NCBI RefSeq assembly: GCF_002844575.1
Contig: NZ_PIQO01000005.1
Span: 1 to 64,000, forward strand
Length of the DNA stretch: 64,000 nt
Origin: Heyndrickxia camelliae
Lineage (GTDB): Bacteria; Bacillota; Bacilli; Bacillales; Bacillaceae_C
Reading direction: 5' to 3'
Each line of letters begins with the position of its first letter. The stretch's first letter is position 1. The position numbers and the translations under genes were made by a program. Of this stretch, positions 16,360 through 24,661 are shown in pieces. The notes beneath the pieces were generated by a model. It did not search any database and had not been told where the DNA came from. It saw only the letters and a program-made list of their open reading frames with translations.

Positions 16360-17001
16360 ATGGAGGTATTGGAAGGGAATGCTTGGATTAGCATGAACAA
16401 ACTAACTTTATTAGATATTATGGAAAATTGGGATACCCTTTGCACGAAAGAAAATTTCATTGGCTTAGGTTCAACAAGAAAAGTATATTGTTTAGGGAAA
16501 TATGTAGTAAAAAAACATTTAAACCGTATAGGATATTTACAATCTTTAAGAGAACTAGAAATATATACATCTATGAAACAAACTAAATATGCACATATCT
16601 TTTCGCCAGTTTTTTATGTAAATAAGGAAATTTGCATTCAACAATATTATCAGGAAGTGCCGATGTATGATAACCAAACCTTTGATATTCAGGAGAAAAA
16701 AGGCCTTTGGGAGTTTCCCTCTTACTATGAGGAATGCATAGAAATTTTAGATAAAGAATGGGATGTATTTGATATAAGGGATAGCAGCAATTATGGGATG
16801 AATGAACGACGAGTACTGGTATTGATTGATTACGGGATGAGCAAGACATTATACGAAAAAGAATGGGTGCCTGCAGCGGAAAAGGGTGATATTCCACAAA
16901 TTGAGGTACATATATGCGGCACATGCGGTATAAAAAAGGAAATTCGTATGTATGGAAAAAATGATCTGGATATACGATGTATCACTTGTGGAAAGGAATG
17001 A
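16360..17001 (+). CDS. Protein-kinase-like protein with C-terminal zinc ribbon
   Basis: A 213-residue protein. A glycine-rich loop (IGLGSTRKVY), a VVKKH lysine strand and an LRELEIY helix are followed by a compact catalytic segment DIRDSSNYGM and LIDYGMS, the equivalents of the HRD and DFG elements in minimal kinase folds. Two CxxC pairs (CGTCG and CITCG) at the end form a zinc ribbon. The start is uncertain: ATG 16360 overlaps GGAGG, and ATG 16393 has no close site. I cannot name a substrate; a degraded kinase is also possible. Confidence 0.55.
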   Translation: MEVLEGNAWISMNKLTLLDIMENWDTLCTKENFIGLGSTRKVYCLGKYVVKKHLNRIGYLQSLRELEIYTSMKQTKYAHIFSPVFYVNKEICIQQYYQEVPMYDNQTFDIQEKKGLWEFPSYYEECIEILDKEWDVFDIRDSSNYGMNERRVLVLIDYGMSKTLYEKEWVPAAEKGDIPQIEVHICGTCGIKKEIRMYGKNDLDIRCITCGKE

Positions 17002-17207
17002 GGAAAATAGGTAGCCTTAACATTTCCATTGCAAACCCCTAATCGAAGGTTGCTAGTGGGTAAGAATTTGCTAGCATCTTCTTATTTTGTATACTCCTCG
17101 CTAAAAATGAAATATTCGTAATTTCTTCCCGATTATATTACAGTAATTAAGGAACGAAATACTAAATATATCAATTATTTTAATTTTTATCACAAGAAAG
17201 GAAGTTT

Positions 17208-18413
17208 TTGTTTTATATGGATCAACAACAGCAAAAGGGAAGACAGAAGGAGAAGATTTGGACAAAGGATTTTATACTTATTCTATTTGCAAACTTTTTT
17301 ATTTTCCTCGGATTTCAAATGACACTTCCAACCATTCCGCTTTTTGTAGAAAAATTAGGCGGCAATGATCAATTGATTGGGTATGTAGTGGGAATTTTTA
17401 CTTTTTCAGCCTTACTGCTTCGCCCGTTTGCGGGAAATTTACTGGAAACAAGGGGCAGGGGCTTAGTTTATATGTTTGGTTTAGCTATTTTTGTCCTTTC
17501 TGTAGGATCATTTGGATTTTTAATGAGCATCGCATTGTTATTTCTCATGCGTGTTATACAGGGCGTTGGTTGGGGATTTTCGACTACAGCTTCAGGAACG
17601 ATTGCCACTGATTTAATCCCAGCATCAAGAAGAGGCGAGGGGATGGGATATTTTGGATTATCCGGGAATTTAGCTCTTGCTTTCGGACCATCTCTTGGAC
17701 TGGCGCTGGCCCATCCCGATACCCTATCCTTCAAATACTTTTTCTTAATTTGTGCAGGACTGGGACTAGTTGCTTTATTGCTTTCTTCAAGAGTTAAATT
17801 TAAAAAAGTGGAGAAAAAAGCGGAAGTGACAAAACGGAAGCTGGATGTATTTGAAAAAAATGCACTACGGCCATCTATTTTATTATTCTTCATAACTATT
17901 ACATTTGGGGGAATTGCCTCTTTTCTTCCGCTATATACGGCGGAGCGGCATATAGAGGGAATTCAATTGTATTTTCTTGTATATGCGCTGGCGCTCATGG
18001 CCACCCGAACCTTTGCTGGACAATTATACGACCGCAAAGGGCATCAAGCTGTTTTTATACCTGGAACAATACTCATTTTAGCGGCAATGATTTTGCTTGC
18101 ATGGCTTCCGAATAGTACCGTACTGTTTATTGCGGCAGCTTTATATGGTTTAGGCTTTGGCTCTGTTCAGCCTGCTTTGCAAGCCTGGGCAATTGAAAAA
18201 TCGCCAATGAATCGCAGAGGTATGGCGAATGCAACGTTCTTTTCGTTTTTTGATTTAGGTGTAGGTTTGGGTGCGATGGTGTTTGGACAAATCGGGCATT
18301 TATTTGGTTACAGCAGTATTTATAAAACTGCTGCAATATCAGTATTTATATCGATGCTGCTTTATGTTTTTTTCTTGTTAAGGGAAAGAATAAGATTGGT
18401 GCAGCATAGGTGA
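17208..18413 (+). CDS. MFS transporter
   Basis: A 12-helix major facilitator of about 400 residues. It has the loop motif NLLETRGRGLVY between helices 2 and 3 and a matching QLYDRKGHQAV in the second half, with the helix 5 pattern GFSTTASGTIATDL. It is closest in feel to multidrug-type exporters such as YwoG of B. subtilis. The start is TTG 17208 or ATG 17217; AAAGGAAG at 17196-17203 suits either poorly. A strong terminator follows, so it stands alone. Confidence 0.85.
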   Translation: MFYMDQQQQKGRQKEKIWTKDFILILFANFFIFLGFQMTLPTIPLFVEKLGGNDQLIGYVVGIFTFSALLLRPFAGNLLETRGRGLVYMFGLAIFVLSVGSFGFLMSIALLFLMRVIQGVGWGFSTTASGTIATDLIPASRRGEGMGYFGLSGNLALAFGPSLGLALAHPDTLSFKYFFLICAGLGLVALLLSSRVKFKKVEKKAEVTKRKLDVFEKNALRPSILLFFITITFGGIASFLPLYTAERHIEGIQLYFLVYALALMATRTFAGQLYDRKGHQAVFIPGTILILAAMILLAWLPNSTVLFIAAALYGLGFGSVQPALQAWAIEKSPMNRRGMANATFFSFFDLGVGLGAMVFGQIGHLFGYSSIYKTAAISVFISMLLYVFFLLRERIRLVQHR

Positions 18414-18431
18414 ATATTTTACAAAGATTAA

Positions 18432-18470
18432 TAGAAGGGTTCCAGCAGTGACTGGAATCCTTCTATATTT
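18432..18470 (+). terminator. Terminator after the MFS gene
   Basis: TAGAAGGGTTCCAG pairs with CTGGAATCCTTCTA around a 6-nt loop, followed by TATTT. The T run is weak but the stem is strong. Confidence 0.75.
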
Positions 18471-18537
18471 AGATTAATTAGATTTTTGGAAATATGCGGT
18501 ATAACTTTTGTGAAGTTTTACAATTGAGGGGTTTTTT

Positions 18538-18758
18538 ATGGAAGCAGTAATCTTAATTTGCGGATAAAGCATGGTTAGAGTGATCCCCTTTTGGGAGTTT
18601 GCGCCGGACTTTTAAAAGATCATACAGGAGGATTATTGATTGTAGAAATGGACAACTTGGAGGAAGCAGAAGAAGCTGCAATGAATGACCCGGCAGTGTT
18701 AGATGAAAAGTTAAGTACATCCATGGGAACTATTAGAAGGTTTGTTTACGGTAAGTAG
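18538..18758 (+). pseudogene. YciI-like protein, decayed
   Basis: ATG 18538 follows GAGGGG, but the frame stops within ten codons. Further on, one frame reads LLKDHTGGLLIVEMDNLEEA, EEAAMNDPAVLDE and ends FVYGK and stop, the second half of a YciI-like domain (GGLLI..E...LEEA....NDPAV). The first half holds stops and shifts. YciI-like proteins are small dimeric enzymes of unclear role. Confidence 0.6.
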
Positions 18759-18876
18759 ATAATACTAGGAAGAGATGGAACACAGAATATGACCCCAAAA
18801 CAGCATATTTCCTGTTTTAATGAATAAGATTTCTAAAAGGGAAATATTTCAAGTGACTGAAGGTAGGGGGTTGGAT

Positions 18877-19245
18877 ATGAGCAAAAGAGAAAGTTTATTA
18901 GGTTATGTCGCTTTGGTTATTGCGGTTATTTTTATTATAGGTTTTGTGCTTTTCTCCCAATATCAAAATAAGGTAATCATGAAGCAAAATATGAGTGTGG
19001 CATTAAAACAGGATAAGACGACACTAGATTCCTATTCTTTTAGTTATAAAAGAGTCGATTACTCCAAGTCAGAGGAAACATGGAATAGTAATCATAGTTC
19101 ACTGTATAAAGCCTTTTATCATATGCTGCATTATAATACGGAACTAGGTAATAACAAAATCTATGAAGCTACGGGTACCAATGGTGAAAAGTATGAAATA
19201 GACTTGGACAGGAAATTGCAAGTGGTGGAGTGGCATAAGAAATGA
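18877..19245 (+). CDS. Membrane-anchored protein, unknown family
   Basis: The frame opens at 18820, but ATG 18877 is preferred because GTAGGGGG precedes it; this gives 122 residues. A single N-terminal membrane segment (LLGYVALVIAVIFIIGFVLF) is followed by a polar extracellular domain with YSFSYKRVDYSKSEETW and a C-terminal NGEKYEIDLDRKLQVVEW strand. I do not recognise it. The pattern suggests an exported lipid- or membrane-tethered domain of about 90 residues. Confidence 0.6.
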   Translation: MSKRESLLGYVALVIAVIFIIGFVLFSQYQNKVIMKQNMSVALKQDKTTLDSYSFSYKRVDYSKSEETWNSNHSSLYKAFYHMLHYNTELGNNKIYEATGTNGEKYEIDLDRKLQVVEWHKK

Positions 19246-19466
19246 TGGAGGAAGAATTGGGTCTAAATTTACGAAGTAATATATCGTAGATTTAGGCTAT
19301 TTTTATATTTTTAGGAATTGATTTTATCGTAACAACAAATCCTGCTTTTCGGGCGATAATCAGGAAAAGGAAACTTTTCCAATTATAGTTCGTAAATATA
19401 ATACAATCCAGTAAGGATATATAGAACCACTGTTTCTAAAAATCCCGAACAGGAGGTATTTATAGG

Positions 19467-20369
19467 ATGAAGTACATTATTCTATTGATCTTAGTTGGGT
19501 TTGGTATTTGGCTGTTTAAGAAAAAACAAAAGAAATCTTTTATTAAGAATATTGTATTGCCTGCAAAATTAGGATTTAATAGAGAACTTCCTTTAGAAAA
19601 GCAGGTCTCTCGTTTAGATAATGCTCTGGATACATATTTTGAAGAAAGAATACAGCAAAGATATATGGAAGAACATAAGAAGGTAAGTCCAGAAGAATAT
19701 AACCTATTATTTTTTGAGTTAAAGAGATTTTTTATTATGTGTTCTCTCTTGAAAAACGTCCCGATGTTTAGTGAACGAGTGGATGACATATGGCATGAAA
19801 TGTTGATGTTCACCAAGGAGTATGAACAATTTTCTAAGCGATTTTACGGGCAATTCTTGCATCATACACCTGCAGAGGTAAAAGTTCCAGAACCTCATAA
19901 TCGGGCATTCTTTGATCTGATGTACAGTCAACTTTTTGTATTTACACCTTATACACCAATGACATGGGGAGCATTTTTCAGAAATCCTTTGGATCCAGAA
20001 CAGATGGAGGAGATTCTTTCCTCTTCTCCAGGTGAGCTAAAGCAAAAATATTTTCGGGAAGATGCTGATAATAAAATGGTGCAAGCTCTCATTCATCAAT
20101 TACAATCAACTATTAAGGAATCACTTAATAAGAAAAGTTTTAAGATTGAGACCCATCATTATAAAAACATCACCAAACATTCTTCGCTTTTAATGGGAGC
20201 AATGATTTTTTATTCCATGAAACATCCGGAAGAATACGCTAAATATATGATACCTGCCCATGTTTCTGCAGCATCTAATTGTGTAAGCAGCGGGTGCAGT
20301 AGTTGTAGTAGTCATCACAGCAGTTGTGGAAGTAGTTGCAGTAGCTGCAGCAGTTGTGGAAGTTCATAA
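19467..20369 (+). CDS. GRDP-like protein with Cys/Ser-rich tail
   Basis: A 300-residue protein with an N-terminal membrane segment (YIILLILVGFGIWLF). A middle region reads FSERVDDIWHEMLMFTKEYE, FSKRFYGQFLHHTP, which resembles the VDxxWH...Y..F...G..LHH.P pattern of glycine-rich-domain-like (GRDP) proteins. A second hydrophobic stretch precedes a tail of about 30 residues made of CSS, CGSS and SCSSC repeats with nine cysteines. ATG lies behind ACAGGAGG. Function unknown; the tail may bind metal or be oxidised outside the cell. Confidence 0.6.
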   Translation: MKYIILLILVGFGIWLFKKKQKKSFIKNIVLPAKLGFNRELPLEKQVSRLDNALDTYFEERIQQRYMEEHKKVSPEEYNLLFFELKRFFIMCSLLKNVPMFSERVDDIWHEMLMFTKEYEQFSKRFYGQFLHHTPAEVKVPEPHNRAFFDLMYSQLFVFTPYTPMTWGAFFRNPLDPEQMEEILSSSPGELKQKYFREDADNKMVQALIHQLQSTIKESLNKKSFKIETHHYKNITKHSSLLMGAMIFYSMKHPEEYAKYMIPAHVSAASNCVSSGCSSCSSHHSSCGSSCSSCSSCGSS

Positions 20370-20464
20370 TCAATTGCCTCCATCATTCCTCCTTTTTATA
20401 TGTAAAGGGAAAAGTAATAATAGGTGGGGGAATATGGAGAAAATAGTAAATTGGGGTGGAGTTA

Positions 20465-21181
20465 ATGGATAAAAAGGAAAAAACTATCTGTGCAGCAAAA
20501 CGCTTCATTAATCAGTTTTTCCCAGATTGCCAAGGTGCCGTTTTGGCAGGAAGTGTAGTTAGAGGGGAAGAAACGGAAACCTCAGATTTAGACATTGTTG
20601 TATTTGATAATCATATAAATGTATCCTATAGAGAATCCTTTATAGCGTTTGACTGGCCAATAGAGGTTTTTGTTCATAATCTAAATTCCTATAAGCATTT
20701 TTTCGAAATAGATTGCAAGAATGCGAAGCCTTCTATGCCTAGAATGATAGCGGAAGGACTGGTTTTAAAGGATGAAGGAATAATAGAAGCTATAAAAGAA
20801 GAAGCAAAAACGCTTCTTAAGAAGGGGCCTGAACCATGGACAGGTGAAACAATCAGGACGAAGCGTTATTTTATCACGGATGTTTTAGATGACTTCATTG
20901 GTTGTCAAAATCGTACAGAAGCGTTATTCATAGTTAACACTTTGGCAAATCTTATTCATGAATTTGTCCTAAGAACCAATGGTCATTGGATAGGTACGTC
21001 AAAATGGATAATTCGGGCTTTAAGGCAATATGATGAGAAATTCGCAAAAGAATTTGCAGATGCTTTTGATACGTTTTATAAGACGGATGAAAAGGCGAAG
21101 GTCATTCATTTGGCAGATAAGGTTTTAGAACCATACGGAGGTCGGTTGTTTGAAGGATTTTCGTTGGGAAAGGGAAAATAA
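20465..21181 (+). CDS. Nucleotidyltransferase-fold protein (MNT type)
   Basis: A 238-residue protein with the polymerase-beta signature GSVVRGEETETSDLDIVVF near residue 30, plus the third acidic residue in WPIEVFV. A helical C-terminal domain (TEALFIVNTLANLIHEFVLR) follows, as in aminoglycoside-type or toxin-neutralising nucleotidyltransferases. ATG 20465 is chosen because GGGGTGGAG stands directly before it. It is separated by one base from the next gene, so the two form an operon. Target unknown. Confidence 0.75.
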   Translation: MDKKEKTICAAKRFINQFFPDCQGAVLAGSVVRGEETETSDLDIVVFDNHINVSYRESFIAFDWPIEVFVHNLNSYKHFFEIDCKNAKPSMPRMIAEGLVLKDEGIIEAIKEEAKTLLKKGPEPWTGETIRTKRYFITDVLDDFIGCQNRTEALFIVNTLANLIHEFVLRTNGHWIGTSKWIIRALRQYDEKFAKEFADAFDTFYKTDEKAKVIHLADKVLEPYGGRLFEGFSLGKGK

Positions 21182-21182
21182 C

Positions 21183-21869
21183 ATGGACAAAGGATTTCTG
21201 TTGAATAAAGCAGTTCTTAATAATATTGCGTGGTGTAGATTGGTTTGTCATACACACGGAATCGATTGTGTTTGGAGGGGGAATTTGTGGGGGATGCATA
21301 AGGAAGCGCCGTCATTTTATCCAGAGGTGATAACCGCGAATATGGATACAACGATGGCAGAGTTAGAGTATTTTATTAAAAATGGGAATGTCCGTAGTGT
21401 GAAAGATAGCTATGCCAATCTAAATTTATCCCCTTTAGGTTTTAAAAAATTTTTTGATGCAGAATGGATTTTTCATCCACCTGTTACTGGAATGGATGCT
21501 CCTCAAACAAACTGGCGTGCGATTACATCTCAACAAGATTTAGTAGAATGGACTTCGCAAAGCGGCCTGGCAGATGTGATAAAGCCGGACTTATTAGAGA
21601 ATGAAAGTATAAAAATCTATTCGATTGTGGGCGATGAAGGGATTTCGGGATTCATTATTAACTTGGATGAAGGTATCGTAGGGGTATCTAATGTATTTTC
21701 AATACGGAAGTACGATGAGAATCTTTGGAGTGAGATTCCCCGAGTCGTATCGACTGAATATCCGGGCATGTTTATAGTCGGTTATGAGCATGGGGAGGAT
21801 CTGCATTTTGCATTAAAAAATAGTTGGGAATCATTGGGATCCCTTAGGGTATGGGGAAGGTCTGAATGA
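21183..21869 (+). CDS. GNAT-like protein
   Basis: A 228-residue protein; ATG 21183 behind GGGAAAGGGAAAA. The last 80 residues (IYSIVGDEGISGFIINLDEG, IVGVSNVFS, FIVGYEHGEDLHFAL, SLGSLRVWG) resemble the acceptor half of GNAT proteins in which GYE.GEDL ... G.LRVW is typical. The first half, with NIAWCRLVCHTHGIDCVW and HKEAPSFYPEVIT, looks like the matching substrate-proximal part. No acetyl-CoA loop is obvious, so the activity is uncertain. It directly follows the nucleotidyltransferase gene. Confidence 0.55.
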   Translation: MDKGFLLNKAVLNNIAWCRLVCHTHGIDCVWRGNLWGMHKEAPSFYPEVITANMDTTMAELEYFIKNGNVRSVKDSYANLNLSPLGFKKFFDAEWIFHPPVTGMDAPQTNWRAITSQQDLVEWTSQSGLADVIKPDLLENESIKIYSIVGDEGISGFIINLDEGIVGVSNVFSIRKYDENLWSEIPRVVSTEYPGMFIVGYEHGEDLHFALKNSWESLGSLRVWGRSE

Positions 21870-21914
21870 AGAGTTTAACTGATAGCTGGAGGTAAAACAA
21901 TTATGTAAAGGCAT

Positions 21915-22060
21915 TATTCCCGAATAAGAAGGCGAAAGTCAAAAACGGGAACGATACGAGTAGAATCGTACCCGAATAAGAAGAAGAAAGCCAAATATGG
22001 GAACAATACAAGGAGCATTGTGCCGGATTCCCAAAGGTGAAAGTCAAAAACGGGAAAAAT
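21915..22060. repeat. 52-bp tandem repeats, family 1 (about 3 units)
   Basis: CCCGAATAAG starts at 21919 and 21971, and a diverged unit (CCGGATT) starts at 22023, a 52-base period. Each unit has a hairpin of 10-base arms around a 9-nt loop: CGGGAACGAT/ATCGTACCCG, then GGGAACAAT/ATTGTGCC in the next unit, where a G-C pair has become A-T on both sides. A 23-nt spacer (AATAAGAAGGCGAAAGTCAA..) separates hairpins. It lies between two converging genes. Confidence 0.8.
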
Positions 22061-22097
22061 AATCTTAATGAAAAAAGCACAGACACCTATTCTCCGT

Positions 22098-22619
22098 TTA
22101 AGATGAGGTTAATGATATATTCTCAAGATACTTCCTTATCGCTTTTTTACTTTTCAACACAATAATCGTCTTTTCAGAACCGAGTTGTTGAAAGCGCTCC
22201 GCCATCTTCTTTTTACGAGGATAATAGGTTGTATAAATGAATTTCAGAAATTTCCACTCCATTTTTTCAGGGCAACCCTCTCCTAAATCTGGGCGTGTTC
22301 TCCCTAAATTCGCAAGCCATCTTTTAAGCACGCGATACAAGCAAACTACTAGTGGGAGCTCTAAGTAAATGATCGTATCGCAAGCTTCGGTACGAATATC
22401 AAAGGAATTGCTGTAATTCCCTTCGATGATCCACTCGTTATGTTGGACCATTTCCCTTTGAGCATTTCGAAATTCTTCTAAAGGGGATTCAACCCAGCCA
22501 GGTTTCCAATAGTAGGAATCCAAATGATATACTTTTTTATTAAGAATCTCTCCTAGCTTTCTTGCAAATGTAGATTTTCCAACACCTGCAGATACGCCAA
22601 TGACCATAATCCTTTCCAT
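22098..22619 (-). CDS. P-loop adenylate-kinase-like protein (FlaR-like)
   Basis: A 173-residue protein reading minus; ATG at 22619 behind AAAGGTGGGTGG. Walker A is VIGVSAGVGKSTFA, followed by HLDSYYWKPGW and EEWIIEGNYS-type text, the pattern of proteins often annotated as DNA topology modulation protein FlaR. Arginine-rich RVLKRWLANLGRTRPD forms a lid. It probably phosphorylates a small nucleotide-like substrate; the topology name is historic. It ends just beside the repeat array. Confidence 0.7.
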   Translation of the reverse strand: MERIMVIGVSAGVGKSTFARKLGEILNKKVYHLDSYYWKPGWVESPLEEFRNAQREMVQHNEWIIEGNYSNSFDIRTEACDTIIYLELPLVVCLYRVLKRWLANLGRTRPDLGEGCPEKMEWKFLKFIYTTYYPRKKKMAERFQQLGSEKTIIVLKSKKAIRKYLENISLTSS

Positions 22620-22731
22620 GTATCCACCCACCTTTATTGATGTTTGAAAAGTGTAAATATTATTCCTAATTAAATATAATAATAGAAAAAAATGGGGATT
22701 GGAAATAAAATCTTAAAGGAGAGTGATATTA

Positions 22732-23562
22732 ATGCTGAAAAAAATTATTTCAAATATGATTGGAAATGTAAAAGTGGACACTATTTTATCCAAGGATGAA
22801 TTTATACTAGGTGATACATTTGAAGGCGAGGTATTTTTAAAAGGAGGGGTCCGGGAACAAGAAGTCCGCAATATATATATTTATTTTATGAGAAGATTTC
22901 GTGTTTCAAGGAATAAAACGGAGGCCAATCCGTGCTACTCCTTTACTATTCCTGTTAACAGGATAATCAAACCTGGCGAAAAACATCATATTCCTTTTTG
23001 CTTTATCCTGCCTATTTATTTGCCTGTTACTTTTTCAAAAAGAGAAGTATGGGTGAAAACAGATGTAGAAATTCCCCATTCTCTTGATCCTACAGATAAA
23101 GACTATGTAATACTAAATATGTCATCTTATGAAGAAACTCTTTTATCCATAATGAAAGATAGATTAGGGTTTCGTCACGTTTATATCAATCATTATGGAC
23201 GTGCACAAAAACCCTACCTCTATTCGGGACATGTATTGACACCTTTATATGAGGGAAGAGACTACCCCGTAATAAAGTCTTATTACTATGATGTAGAAGA
23301 TGCGTTTTCAGAAAAATATCGTAATGTAAGCATCATGATTGGGAATTGTCGAGAACAATTGGATTTATATTTTAAACTACATTTTAAAAGTGATAAAACC
23401 CTTTACAAGCGCGTTTTTGATGAATTATCGGAAGTAGATCAAAAAGTAGTCCATCTTGGTCTGGATTTCAATAAAATAGAGAATCATGATTGGATTGAAG
23501 AACGAATCAGAACCCTTCTTGAACAGGAAGATAAGCCTTATTATATGGTGAATGATCGGTAA
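22732..23562 (+). CDS. spo0M: Spo0M-like sporulation control protein
   Basis: A 276-residue protein with the arrestin-like fold expected for Spo0M: KVDTILSKDEFILGDTFEGE, VFLKGG and the second half beginning near RHVYINHYGR. Spo0M influences sporulation and cell-envelope behaviour in B. subtilis. ATG 22732 follows AAAGGAGAGTG; the frame also opens at GTG 22723 inside that site. The gene stands alone between two other units. Divergent Spo0M paralogues exist, so the symbol marks family, not proven orthology. Confidence 0.7.
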   Translation: MLKKIISNMIGNVKVDTILSKDEFILGDTFEGEVFLKGGVREQEVRNIYIYFMRRFRVSRNKTEANPCYSFTIPVNRIIKPGEKHHIPFCFILPIYLPVTFSKREVWVKTDVEIPHSLDPTDKDYVILNMSSYEETLLSIMKDRLGFRHVYINHYGRAQKPYLYSGHVLTPLYEGRDYPVIKSYYYDVEDAFSEKYRNVSIMIGNCREQLDLYFKLHFKSDKTLYKRVFDELSEVDQKVVHLGLDFNKIENHDWIEERIRTLLEQEDKPYYMVNDR

Positions 23563-23684
23563 GAAAGCTTCGACCAAAAGGAAAGATGGATAGCTTAATT
23601 AGAATCATAACTATTATTATACAAAAAATAGAAAAAGGTATTTACAACCCGATATCGAATTAGGAAACGATGGAGGGGATGAAC

Positions 23685-24443
23685 ATGACAAAACAAATTT
23701 TAGAACAGAACAGACAAAGCTGGGATAAGGTGGCTCATCATTTTAATGGTGTAGACGCTTTGCCGAGTTATGGACCGTTTGCTAAGACAGAGGATGAATT
23801 GCGACTATTTGCTGATATGGAGAATAAGAGAGTTTTAGATATTGGCTATGGGAGCGGACATTCTTTATTGTACATGGCAGGCAAAGGCGCAAGTGAATTA
23901 TGGGGAGTAGATATTTCGGAAGAACAAAGGAAGGCAGCGGAAGAAACACTATCGAATTTAACCCCTAAGTTATACTGTGCACCGATGGAGGAAGATATAG
24001 GTTTGCCAAAAGAGTATTTTGATTGTGTCTATTCCATATATGCAATAGGATGGACAACCGATTTAGCTCAAACATTTCAGTTAATCTATTCGTATTTGAA
24101 GCAGGGCGGGAGGTTTATTTTTAGCTGGGATCACCCATTGTATCCACATGTGAGAAGCCAGAACGGAAAGATTTATCTCCATGGATCCTATCAACAAGAA
24201 GAAACAGAGGTATACGGAGCATTTAAAGGCGAAGACGCCCCGATGGTAATCCACAAGCGCAAAATGAGTACATATATAAATGAATTGATCAAAGCAGGAT
24301 TTACGATTGAGGCTGTAATAGAAAGTGAGGTATCTTCAAACTTTGATTTCGCTGAAGGGGAAGTCTCCGATCGCTATTATTCGCTCTATAAAGCAAGAAA
24401 ATTTCCAACAACGATGATTATTAAGGCGGTTAAAAAGGGATAG
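23685..24443 (+). CDS. SAM-dependent methyltransferase
   Basis: A 252-residue class I methyltransferase. Motif I is VLDIGYGSGHSLLYMA (about residues 51-66), the acidic residue after strand 2 lies in LWGVDIS, and motif IV reads FDCVYSIYAIGW. The substrate is unknown. ATG 23685 is chosen with GGAGGGG eight bases upstream. The N-terminal NRQSWDKVAHHFNG is typical of small-molecule methyltransferases. It is followed by a 200-base gap with a palindrome before the two-component genes. Confidence 0.85.
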   Translation: MTKQILEQNRQSWDKVAHHFNGVDALPSYGPFAKTEDELRLFADMENKRVLDIGYGSGHSLLYMAGKGASELWGVDISEEQRKAAEETLSNLTPKLYCAPMEEDIGLPKEYFDCVYSIYAIGWTTDLAQTFQLIYSYLKQGGRFIFSWDHPLYPHVRSQNGKIYLHGSYQQEETEVYGAFKGEDAPMVIHKRKMSTYINELIKAGFTIEAVIESEVSSNFDFAEGEVSDRYYSLYKARKFPTTMIIKAVKKG

Positions 24444-24564
24444 GTGACATTATATTGTGATTTCGGAGGATTATCGTTTTGATCATCGCAATAATTGTGG
24501 GATATTGCTATGGACTGCATAGCCATGCCGAACTAAGCAACCATTTCCGCGAATCTGCAAAATC

Positions 24565-24580
24565 TACGACTATAGTCGTA
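24565..24580. promoter_or_regulatory. Perfect 16-bp palindrome upstream of the two-component genes
   Basis: TACGACTATAGTCGTA is fully self-complementary and lies about 80 bases before the histidine kinase start. NarL-type regulators bind such dyads. A half-site TCTACGACTA recurs at 26690-26699, beyond the regulator gene. Confidence 0.5.
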
Positions 24581-24661
24581 CCATTACTTTAGACAATTTG
24601 CTGAGGAAATCATCTTGAATACTTGATATGATAAGCTTCAAACATTATGGAGGGGGAAGCA

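Noticed and set aside
21901-22086. 61-codon minus-strand frame
   Set aside because: It reads through the 52-base repeats and its composition comes from the repeat.
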